Position numbers and translations under genes: made by a program
Shown: positions 53,480-60,803 of the stretch, in pieces
Position numbering within the stretch: the first letter of the stretch is position 1
How the letters are laid out: every line of letters begins with the position of its first letter
Assembly: GCF_037076525.1 (NCBI RefSeq)
Contig: NZ_AP029018.1
Location: 1,575,001 to 1,639,000 of the forward strand
From: Selenomonas sp. TAMA-11512
GTDB taxonomy: Bacteria > Bacillota > Negativicutes > Selenomonadales > Selenomonadaceae
Direction of reading: 5' to 3'
DNA length: 64,000 nucleotides
The notes under the pieces: generated by a model
Databases searched by the model: none
Seen by the model: only the letters and a program-made list of their open reading frames with translations
Told to the model about the DNA's origin: nothing

Positions 53480-54742
53480 TTACTGCACCGCCTCAAAGAT
53501 GAGCTGCAGGAGGAACAGAACGCCAAGGACGTAAGAGAGCGTGCCGAGCTCGCGCCGGCGGCCCGTAAACACCTTCATCATCGGGTGCGCGGCGAAACCG
53601 AACGCCAAGCCCGTCGAGATACTGTTCGTCAGCGGGATGAGGACGATGATGAGAAACGCAGGGAACCACTCGGAGAAATCCTGAAATTGGATGTTCTCAA
53701 GCTGCTGCATCATTAAGGCACCCGTGATGATAATGACCGGTGCGACAGCCGCCTGTGGAACGTAGGCGAGCAGCGGGATGAAACGAGTGTGAGCCAGAAC
53801 AATGCGCTGCCAACGAGTGCCGTCAGCCCGCGCCGCCCCCCCCTCGACGATGCCCGCCGCACTCTCCGCGGCGGCGACCGTCGGGCTCGTCCCGAGCACC
53901 GAGGAGAACACCGCCGTCAACGACGAGGCGCGGAACGCGTTGCGGAACTTCTCCGTATCGGGCAGCAGTCCTTCGAGCAATCCGATGGACTCAAAGACGA
54001 GGATCATTGTCATCGAGAAGACCGCGAGCCAGAACGAAATCGTCAGCACGGAGGAGAAGTCCTCTGCAAAGAGCAGTGCGCCGTACTCACCGAGCCGCGT
54101 CATATCAATCTCAATCGTATTCGCATGGACAATGCCGAACACATTGGCGATGACCGTCACGATGAGGATGGCGATGAAAAATCCTCCCTTCACGCGCTGC
54201 TGATAGAATAGCAAGCTCAGCACGAGGCCGAGGAGTGCGAGCTGCGCAGACGGGTTTTGCAGATCGCCGAGCGCGAGGATCGAGTTCTCGCCGGCACGGA
54301 TCAGCTCCGCCTTCTCCAGTCCGATCTCCACGAGGAACAGCCCGATGCCCGCCGTCACTGCGTACTTTAGCGATTTCGGCACGGCATCCGCCAGCACCCT
54401 TCCCGCGCGTGTCACCGCCAGCGCGAAGAAGATGAGCGCCGAGACGAGCGAGATGGCGAGCGCCTCCTGCCAACGGAACCCCATGTTCGTCACGACAGTA
54501 TATGTGAAGAACGCATTGATGCCCATACCGGGCGTCAAAATGATCGGCGCATCCGCCCAGAGTGCCATCAGCAGACACCCGATCACCGAGGCGAATATCG
54601 TCGCGAACACGCTCAGTTCCGCCGGAATCCCTCCGTCCGCGAGAATCAGCGGATTGACGATGATGATGTACGAGATGGCGAAGAACGACGTCAGCCCCGC
54701 CATCACCTCCACGCGCCTGCTCTGCACGTTGTCCGAACCCAT
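53480..54742 (-). CDS. AzgA/PbuG-type purine permease (NCS2 family)
   Basis: 420-aa nucleobase permease with about 12 hydrophobic spans. N-terminal EVMAGLTSFFAISYIIIVNP, DAPIILTPGMGINAFFTYTV near 65 and SVLGTSPTVAAAESAAGIVEGG near 290 are the conserved AzgA-like (hypoxanthine/guanine) segments. It probably imports bases in the same pathway as deoD. It is the first gene of the minus-strand nucleoside cluster. Confidence 0.92.
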   Translation of the reverse strand: MGSDNVQSRRVEVMAGLTSFFAISYIIIVNPLILADGGIPAELSVFATIFASVIGCLLMALWADAPIILTPGMGINAFFTYTVVTNMGFRWQEALAISLVSALIFFALAVTRAGRVLADAVPKSLKYAVTAGIGLFLVEIGLEKAELIRAGENSILALGDLQNPSAQLALLGLVLSLLFYQQRVKGGFFIAILIVTVIANVFGIVHANTIEIDMTRLGEYGALLFAEDFSSVLTISFWLAVFSMTMILVFESIGLLEGLLPDTEKFRNAFRASSLTAVFSSVLGTSPTVAAAESAAGIVEGGAARADGTRWQRIVLAHTRFIPLLAYVPQAAVAPVIIITGALMMQQLENIQFQDFSEWFPAFLIIVLIPLTNSISTGLAFGFAAHPMMKVFTGRRRELGTLSYVLGVLFLLQLIFEAVQ

Positions 54743-54770
54743 ACCTCATTCCCCTTTCCAATTTTTTCCA

Positions 54771-54779
54771 ATTATATCA
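54771..54779 (-). promoter_or_regulatory. Extended -10 promoter for the nucleoside cluster
   Basis: On the minus strand TGATATAAT, an extended -10 (TGnTATAAT), 29 bases before the azgA ATG. No good -35 is present. The divergent regulator gene begins about 100 bases away, so its product could act here. Confidence 0.5.
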
Positions 54780-54870
54780 GATACGCCAAGTTAAAAAAAA
54801 GGACATATGACTTTTCAGCGCGGTTTTTTTCGTTAAAATAGGGAGAGACTGTACTGAGAGGAGAGTCATC

Positions 54871-55538
54871 ATGCTTTTGCCGCCATTCCCCGAAATACCA
54901 CCACACCTGCTGCGCGTTGCGCGGCCGCTCACATTCCAGCCCGACGAGATCATCCGCTGTAAGGGGACGCATGCCGATACGGTCTACATCCTCCTCGCGG
55001 GGCGCGTGCGCATCATCAACGAGTTCAAAGACGGCGATCGGTATGTCTTCGCCATCGCCGACTCGCCCACATTCCTCGGCGAGTACGAGGCACTTGCAGG
55101 CGCGCCGTACTATGCCGCGACGTGCGAGGCAGAGATGGTATGCGATCTGCTTGCCGTCAGCACCGAGGCGTTCGGCGCGTGGCTTCAGCGCGACGCGGGA
55201 GCAGCATTTGCCGTCGCCTGTATGATCGCGCGAAAATCTTGGCCCATCTCGGACGAATACGGCCAGATCAAATACCTAACGGCTCAATCGCGCCTCCTCG
55301 CCTACCTGCAAAAAACCTGCCCTCATGCGATGCCGCCGTGCGTCTCCCCATGCGCCGGCAGGACATCGCCGATGCCATCGGTACGAGCTTAAAGACGGTC
55401 AACCGCAGCATTGACCGTCTCCGTGCAGAGGGACTCCTCTCCCTCGACCGCGGCAAGCTCGCCCTCACACCTGAGCAATGCGTCAAGGTAAGAGCGATGG
55501 ATGAGAGCAAAATCAAAAAGGCTCTGCTCTCTAAGTAG
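54871..55538 (+). pseudogene. Crp/Fnr-family regulator with a frameshift before the DNA-binding domain
   Basis: The first frame (to 55392) gives the cyclic-nucleotide-binding-type beta barrel: LTFQPDEIIRCKGTHADTVY, ILLAGRVRIINEFKDGDRYV, SPTFLGEYEALAGAPY. After CTGCAAAAAACC (six A at 55310-55315) the correct continuation is in the -1 frame: LPMRRQDIADAIGTSLKTVNRS and LRAEGLLSLDRGKL, the winged helix. One missing A in an original A7 restores about 222 aa. It is divergent from azgA and probably controlled the nucleoside genes. Slippage could still make some full-length protein. Confidence 0.82.
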
Positions 55539-55571
55539 TGGAAAAGGTATAATCTTCTAGGGTGATGAGAT

Positions 55572-56175
55572 ATGGTCGAGAACTTTGACAAGATGCTTGC
55601 AGGATCACTGTGTCTAGAGGATCCGTCGTATATCATAGGCGCAGAATTTAACGAGAAAAAGTCGGCAATCCATATCATGTGGGCGTAGACAAGGTGGTCG
55701 CGCTATGCTGTCCTGCCTGCGGTGCATCGGCCAAACGGTATGGTTACGAGCCGAAGGAGCGAATTTGACGTCATGCGGACTGCCTGTTTTATCCCTGTTA
55801 TGTCCACTGCAAACGCCCCCCGTCTTCTCTGCGACAAATGCGGTGTCGTGCAGGTCAACGCGCCATTTGAGCGCAAGAAGTCGCTTTAGTTTCGCTATGA
55901 CGGCGCAGTGACAGTCAAACGCCGTGTCTTCGATGTCGAACCTGGCCGCGACAAAGCGGCTGTCAAGAACATGGGCGAAAAACTCGATACGAGCGGCGGC
56001 AACACGAAGCGCGTCAGCTCTGTCACCAGCGACATATCCGCAAGCTATCTGCCCGCCGTCAGGGAAGTGTTTCCGAACGCCAAGCAACCCATCGACAAAT
56101 TTCACGTCAAACAGGGTTTTCTCAAAGCCTTGGATGAGGTACGTAAGGACGAGCAAAACGGCAAAAGCCTTGATG
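55572..56175 (+). pseudogene. ISL3-family transposase remnant (5' and middle parts, decayed)
   Basis: From ATG 55572 the frame reads VENFDKMLAGSLCLEDPSY, then stops and shifts several times through a CPACGASAKRYGY-like zinc motif in another frame. From 55908 a long open stretch resumes with RVFDVEPGRDKAAVKNMGEK and SYLPAVREVFPNAKQPIDKF with HVKQGFLKALDEVR, typical of the ISL3 central domain. It joins IS30 sequence near 56175. No intact terminal repeat was found. Confidence 0.75.
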
Positions 56176-56722
56176 AGTGTCCTGATGAAGTAAACCAACG
56201 AAAAGAATTCGGACATTGGGAGATTGACTCGGTTGTTGGGCGCAAGGGAACAAAGCCCATCCTTCTGACACTGGTCGAAAGGAAAACGAGGAAATCCATC
56301 TATGTGCTGGTAAAAGACAAGAAGCAGAAGGAAGTGATACAAGCGCTCCGACGAGCACAACGGAGAGTCAAAGGAGATTTTACACAAGTGTTCAAAAGCA
56401 TCACGGCAGACAATGGAACGGAGTTTCTTGACGGAGAGGGACTGCGAGAGGCAGCTAAGTGTGATGAGGTGTACTATGCGCACCCATTCAGCAGTTGGGA
56501 AAGAGGAAGCAATGAGAACGGGAACCGCATGTTGCGCCGATGGCTTCCGAAAGGGACAGATTTCAGTACAATAAAGCCGAAGGCGCTGCAACAAATCGAG
56601 GATTGGGTCAACAACTACCCACGCAAAATCTTCGACTATAAGACGGCAAATGATATGTATGCAGAGGCTATATCATGTATCAAAGTTTAACTGAACCTAT
56701 GCGACAATTAAACTTGCAATTT
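56176..56722 (+). pseudogene. IS30-family transposase 3' half, fused in frame to ISL3 remnant
   Basis: NQRKEFGHWEIDSVVGRKGT, LLTLVERKTRKSIYVLVKDK, SITADNGTEFLDGEGLRE, YAHPFSSWERGSNENGNRML and the end YAEAISCIKV are the DDE half of an IS30 transposase (first D, second D and E all present). The N-terminal HTH half is missing, replaced by ISL3 sequence in one open frame 55908-56690. The right terminal repeat ends at 56722 and abuts an IS200 remnant. Confidence 0.85.
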
Positions 56723-56930
56723 ACTATTTTGGCGTAAATACGATGTGATACTTGCATAACCACTTTGTGTGCGATAGACTATTAGCTTTCTGTGCCATAA
56801 GCACCTTTCTGTATACTGGCTTGAACAACCTTATATACTACGGGGAAAGATGTTTTTGGTATAACCTATTGTCTTCCACCCGCATAGCGGGTGGTTTATT
56901 GTGTCGCATACGTTGCATGCAACACTAGGT
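56723..56930 (-). pseudogene. IS200/IS605-type element remnant with tnpA start
   Basis: On the minus strand an ATG at 56798 begins MAQKANSLSHTKWLCKYHIV then FTPK, the N-terminus of IS200 TnpA, and is cut after 24 codons by the IS30 end at 56722. Upstream, the perfect hairpin CCACCCGCATAGCGGGTGG (56876-56894) is the subterminal structure expected of such elements. The catalytic HUH and Tyr parts are gone. Confidence 0.85.
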
Positions 56931-56942
56931 CGCGACCCATAA

Positions 56943-56973
56943 CAAAAAAGCTGCCTGCAAAGCCCGGCAGCTC
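56943..56973 (-). terminator. Rho-independent terminator of the TPP riboswitch
   Basis: On the minus strand AGCTGCC, an apical loop, GGCAGCT and then TTTTTTG. It lies about 25 bases downstream of the TPP aptamer, the usual arrangement for transcription attenuation. No gene follows it. Confidence 0.85.
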
Positions 56974-56994
56974 TTTCGAGATCCTCAGAAAACC

Positions 56995-57082
56995 ATCACT
57001 TCCCTACGCAGGTATTAACCAAACAGGTTCCAAGGGTCGGCTTCGTCATGCGCAAGCCTCTCAGCAAATGCTCCCCCAGTGG
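56995..57082 (-). ncRNA. TPP riboswitch (THI element) without a downstream thi gene
   Basis: Minus-strand sequence has the conserved aptamer parts in order: CACTGGGGGAGC, GCTGAGAGG, GACCCTTGGAACCTG, GGTTAATACCTGCGTAGGGA and a closing AGTG that pairs with the first CACT. These match the thi-box core for thiamine pyrophosphate. A promoter lies upstream and a terminator downstream, but the next sequence is an IS200 remnant, not a thiamine synthesis or transport gene. Confidence 0.93.
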
Positions 57083-57105
57083 ATTCATATTCTTTTGACA
57101 AACTT

Positions 57106-57133
57106 ATTCTATCATGAACAACCGAGAAGTCAA
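57106..57133 (-). promoter_or_regulatory. Sigma-A-type promoter of the TPP riboswitch
   Basis: On the minus strand TTGACT (57133-57128), 16-base spacer, TAGAAT (57111-57106), placed about 25 bases upstream of the aptamer. Confidence 0.7.
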
Positions 57134-57200
57134 CCCAACGGTTCAGACCTGCCGGCAGCTCTATAAAGAGGGTAAAATGGTGATCGGGACACATAGCCAC

Positions 57201-57659
57201 CTACTGATTCATGTCATCGCAGTCGGCGGTGCCGCCTTCCTTTTTCACATCTGCCGCAACATCAGCTATCGTGATATGGCGCAGTTCATTTTCCATTGCG
57301 TCCTGTACCTGCCGGAGCTTTCCGTCCATAGCCCGATGAATGTTCCTTCCCACGGGGCATTTGGTATTCGGATTCTCATGGAAATGGAAAAGTCCCTCGT
57401 CCTCCACACAGTCTACAGCCTTATACACATCATAAAAGGTGATCTCAGCAAGTCCTTTTGTAAGTCGGATGCCGCTTTTGCCCTGACTGATTCCAATGAT
57501 GCCGGCCTCTTTCAGATTCCCCATCACATTTCTTACAATAACAGGATTTGCTCCGATACTTCCTGCGAGAAAACTGCTGGTGACTTTTTCGCTGTCTTGA
57601 AAATAATCAATGGCACTGATCATATGAACCGCTATCGTGAATTTACTTGTAATCTGCAT
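57201..57659 (-). CDS. Rrf2-family transcriptional regulator (YwnA-like)
   Basis: 152 aa with an N-terminal winged helix (SKFTIAVHMISAIDYFQDSE, FLAGSIGANPVIVRNVMGNL, GIIGISQGKSGIRLTKGLAE). Only single Cys residues are seen at KCPVGR and near the C-terminus (DCDD), so an Fe-S cluster as in IscR is unlikely. It lies downstream of, and on the same strand as, an NAD(P)-binding protein, the arrangement of ywnA-ywnB in Bacillus. It has its own promoter. Confidence 0.9.
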   Translation of the reverse strand: MQITSKFTIAVHMISAIDYFQDSEKVTSSFLAGSIGANPVIVRNVMGNLKEAGIIGISQGKSGIRLTKGLAEITFYDVYKAVDCVEDEGLFHFHENPNTKCPVGRNIHRAMDGKLRQVQDAMENELRHITIADVAADVKKEGGTADCDDMNQ

Positions 57660-57682
57660 TGAACATCCCTCCTGCTTGTAAT

Positions 57683-57711
57683 AATATACATTCTTACAGA
57701 AAAGATGTCCA
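57683..57711 (-). promoter_or_regulatory. Sigma-A-type promoter and possible operator for the Rrf2 gene
   Basis: On the minus strand TGGACA (57711-57706), 17-base spacer, TATATT (57688-57683). ATTACAAG (57682-57675) follows the -10 directly and its inverse CTTGTAA occurs at 57726-57720; the same word recurs in the promoter at 58425-58453, suggesting autoregulation. Confidence 0.65.
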
Positions 57712-57737
57712 TGCAGATGTTACAAGCTGCGATGCAG

Positions 57738-58367
57738 TCATTCTCCTGCCACGCTGATTCTCTGCCGGATATGGTCACCCTTCTCAATCTCATCAATCAT
57801 CGCGACGGCATAGTCCGCATAGCTGATAATACTCTCACCTTTGCTGTTAAGCGTCAATTCCTCTCCGCCAAGAATATACTTGCCGCCGCGCTCTCCATCT
57901 GCCCGGAAATCGCATGCGGGGCTGATGTATGTCCACTTCACATCCTTACGGTCCCGAAGCTCGGTGAGTGCCTTTGCCATAGCTGCCGCGAGAGGCTTGA
58001 ATGAATCCGGAAAATCGGGACTGTCAGCAACCTGTGCGGTATGTTCCGGATTGACATACAGACTGCCCGCGCCGCCTACAACAAGAAGACGGGTGTCCGT
58101 GCCGGAAAGCACGTCGCAAAGATACTTCAGCGACGTGCTGTGCTGAGGAAGAGTCTCCTCCGTCCATGCTCCGAATGCGTCAACTACCGCATCATACCCC
58201 TTCAAATCCTCTGCGGTCAAATCGAACAAGTCCTTCTGCACATAGTCCTTCGCATCGGTGTTGTTCTCCCTGCGGCCGAACGCTGTAACCTCGAATCCCC
58301 TGTTCAGCGCTTCGGTGATGATCTTTCCTGCCGCTTTGCCGTTTGCTGCTGCTACTGCGATTTTCAT
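57738..58367 (-). CDS. NAD(P)-binding (NmrA/SDR-like) protein, YwnB type
   Basis: 209 aa Rossmann protein: KIAVAAANGKAAGKIITEAL at the N-terminus (atypical GxxG-like NADP loop), YDAVVDAFGAWTEETLPQHS near 75, LLVVGGAGSLYVNP near 96 and VKWTYISPACDF near 145. It lacks the YxxxK of classical SDRs and resembles NmrA-like or YwnB proteins. A GGAGG precedes the ATG. Its promoter carries inverted repeats. Substrate unknown. Confidence 0.88.
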   Translation of the reverse strand: MKIAVAAANGKAAGKIITEALNRGFEVTAFGRRENNTDAKDYVQKDLFDLTAEDLKGYDAVVDAFGAWTEETLPQHSTSLKYLCDVLSGTDTRLLVVGGAGSLYVNPEHTAQVADSPDFPDSFKPLAAAMAKALTELRDRKDVKWTYISPACDFRADGERGGKYILGGEELTLNSKGESIISYADYAVAMIDEIEKGDHIRQRISVAGE

Positions 58368-58394
58368 AATGAAATCCTCCTTGTGAAGTACACC

Positions 58395-58469
58395 TTACAT
58401 GTAATATTTGTTTTTACATGTTGTATTGTATCATCCTGTTTTTAACTTGTCAATAAATTTATTACAAGT
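58395..58469 (-). promoter_or_regulatory. Promoter with two operator-like inverted repeats (NAD(P)-binding gene)
   Basis: On the minus strand TTGACA (58453-58448), 17-base spacer, TACAAT (58430-58425). ACTTGT and ACAAGT (58445-58450, 58464-58469) form an inverted repeat over the -35, and TTACATGTAA (58395-58404) with a further TTACATGT (58414-58421) lies just downstream of the -10. These fit repression, possibly by the adjacent Rrf2 protein. Confidence 0.7.
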
Positions 58470-58650
58470 TTTGAAAAACTTCTTGGATTTGCAAATCTCC
58501 ACGCTTTTTCCTTCGGAGCTCGTGCGTACAGAGACTTATTTTTCAAGACTTTCCGCATGTTTTAATATGCTGCCTTTACGGCAGTAACGCGAACAGAGCT
58601 GACTTATGAGGGCTGTGCATCCTCACAAATCTTTTACCGCCTTTCATTGG

Positions 58651-58716
58651 CAAACGCCTCCTATGCTGTCTTTGTGGCTGCCAGTCCACATATAGTCCAG
58701 CATAGGAGGCGCTTGT
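58651..58716. repeat. Long palindrome with 14-bp arms
   Basis: CGCCTCCTATGCTG (58655-58668) and its exact inverse (58698-58711), extended by CAA/TTG, enclosing a second small stem GTGG/CCAC. It lacks a good T-tract on either strand, so a terminator role is uncertain; it could be a small palindromic repeat unit. Confidence 0.65.
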
Positions 58717-58833
58717 CTTTTCTGTAGATTTTCTCTCGTATTGAACCGTTAGAGTTATCGTGCCTGCTCAGTATCAACAATAAGGTTGATTCATATTCAC
58801 TTTATACGGCAACTCTGAAGTTATATATACACA

Positions 58834-59510
58834 TCACTGCATTACACGCTTCAACAATCCCTCGAAATCCTTCACATGCTCATAGATCACACAATCTCCA
58901 TGCAGTGTCTCAAAGAGACGCTTCGCACACTTGATCTTTGCCTTCTCAATGGGGCTGATATCGAGTGAGGAGAGCGATCCTTTCGTCTCCGCAACGAAAT
59001 AGATATTCTTCATCGTGCCCTCACGAAAGACGATCGCCCAATCCGGAGCGTAGTTTCCGACGGGGGTTGGGATCGCAAAACCGCGCGGCAGCTTCGCATA
59101 AATCAGCACCTCGTCTCTGCCGTCGATCGCCTCAGCAAACTTCCGCTCCACCTTACTGTCCGTGAACACATAGTCCTGGATTGCCCGATCCGCCGCATAC
59201 GCTTCCGCGATAGGACGTTTCTCTGTCGTAAAGATATGTGCATCGTAGCTGCCCTCAATCATATCATATGCGATGTGGTCAACAATGCACGTCACCTTTT
59301 TCTCAAGGATGAGGCACGTCTCCGTACGGATGAAATCCTCGGAATTGTTGCACTAGCTCGCAAAGGCCATAGGTTTTGTCCCCTGTAAAATTGTTGCCAC
59401 CGTCCCCCGCGTGAATCGTTATCCCATTGAAGAACAACACATCCCGCGCGCGGACAACCGCCTTCCACTGCATCCGCCTGATACGGCTGCAGAGTAAAGT
59501 GAAATTTCAT
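58834..59510 (-). pseudogene. Type III restriction endonuclease subunit Res, internal deletion remnant
   Basis: The 5' end (ATG at 59510) reads MKFHFTLQPYQADAVE, a type III Res N-terminus. The 3' part, EDFIRTETCLILEKKVTCIV, then GSYDAHIFTTEKRP and NYAPDWAIVFREG with FVAETKGS, is the C-terminal PD-(D/E)xK nuclease domain. The helicase body (several hundred residues) is missing and the pieces are in different frames. The nuclease motif survives in an open frame of 153 codons from 59295, probably not functional. Confidence 0.82.
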
Positions 59511-60523
59511 CGCTCTGCATCCTCTTCCATTCTGGCAGATTTCAGTGCCTGATATTCATGGCGAATCTCTTTACTCAACTCTTCCTCACTTGGGAGATAT
59601 AGCTTATACTTCGAGGCAAAAATCTGTGTTTCACCCTCCGGCAGCGTATATCGCACAACCGCATCACTTTTATCTGCACAAAGAACAATGCCGATCGGCG
59701 GATTGTCTCCCTCATTCATCAACTCACGCTCGTAGTAATGTACATACATCTGCATCTGACCCAAATCTTGATGCGTTAAATCACCAACCTTCAAATCGAT
59801 CAGAACGAAACACTTCAAAATATAATTGTAAAATACAAGATCGATACGAAAGTGACGCCCATCAAACGTAAAATGCTTCTGTCGTGCAACAAAGGAAAAG
59901 CCCCTGCCGAGTTCCAGCAAAAACTTCTACAAATGTGTAATAAGCACTTGCTCCAAGTCGCTCTCATAAAAATCATCACGCGGGGATAGACCAAGGAATT
60001 CCAGTACATACGGATCGCGAATCAAATCCTCCGACGTTTTAGAAGCCTCCAAATGAAGCACTTCTTTCCCCACAGCTTCCTTATTCTTGCTGGAAAGCAA
60101 TCGTTCATAGAGGAACGAATTGATTTGCCGATCCAGTTGACGCGTACTCCATTGAGATGAGACTGCTTCTTCCATATAAAATAAGCGTGCAGCCTGATTT
60201 TCCACACGCATAAGCAGACGATAATGCGTCCAGCTCAATTCGCTACGCAGTGCGTAGCCATTTGGAAAAGTCAAATAGAACTGTCGCATATTCTTTAAAT
60301 TTGCCACAGTAAAACCTTTCCCAAAATCTGCTGTCAGTCGAGCAGACAGCTCCTTCAGCAGTCCGACGCCATATTCTGCGCGCTCTGCCCCGCCTTGCTC
60401 CACGACAATGGATTTGCCGATCTGCCAATAGGACTCCACCATGGCAAAATTCGCAGCCTGATATGCTCTGTTTCTGGCGGATGCAAGTATTTTTTTAATC
60501 CCCTCATAGAACTTGTTATTCAT
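59507..60523 (-). pseudogene. DUF1016 (YhcG-like) PD-(D/E)xK nuclease with an in-frame amber stop
   Basis: One reading frame from ATG 60523 to 59507 encodes about 338 aa. The N-terminal DUF1016 part includes FYEGIKKILASARNRAYQAA, MVESYWQIGKSIVVEQGG and ELSWTHYRLLMRVENQAARL; the C-terminal nuclease includes FTFDGRHFRIDLVFYN, FVLIDLKVGDLTHQDLGQMQ and YVHYYERE. A TAG at 59929-59927 interrupts it at ITHL-stop-KFLLELGRG, where Q or another sense codon is expected. Both halves are otherwise open. Such genes usually accompany restriction-modification loci. Confidence 0.85.
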
Positions 60524-60803
60524 AGAGCCCCTCATCCATCTCCCCCTGCAGCACGCACAGCTGCTGTACAAGAGCAACCTTTTTCTTCGGCTGCTTCTCC
60601 CGCGCAATCTTCCCTTCGAGTGCGGCGATCTGTTTCGCGAGACGCTCTCTGTGCACCTGCTCCGCGACGCGCTGCTTGAGCGTTACAGCGGTATCAGCCC
60701 CGAGTGCTGCGCCTGCAATGCGGCGGACGAGGTTCTCATAGACGACGTCCATCGACAGCCCCTCGAGCCGCAGCGTGATTGCCTTCTGAACAAGGAAACA
60801 CAT
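60516..60803 (-). pseudogene. DUF4391-like protein, N-terminally truncated
   Basis: 95 codons containing AITLRLEGLSMDVVYENLVR and ALEGKIAREKQPKKKVALVQ with QLCVLQGEMDEGLYE, which resemble the C-terminal part of DUF4391 proteins found between mod and res of type III systems. The usual N-terminal half is missing. Its apparent ATG shares a base with the hsdR stop (TAATG), so it may be translated by coupling, but I regard it as a fragment. Confidence 0.65.

Larger units (their letters stand above)
58368..58833. other. Gene-free interval between NAD(P)-binding gene and restriction remnants
   Basis: About 466 bases. The part next to 58367 holds the promoter and two inverted repeats described separately; 58651-58716 holds a long hairpin. 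No ORF in the remainder shows a credible start or recognisable protein, and the base composition shifts from A/T-rich to mixed near 58500, consistent with the edge of the restriction island. Confidence 0.6.

Noticed and set aside
50045-53534. Plus-strand ORFs of 300-365 codons opposite pdp, deoB and deoD
   Set aside because: Mirror-frame artefacts of GC-rich genes with clear motifs on the minus strand.
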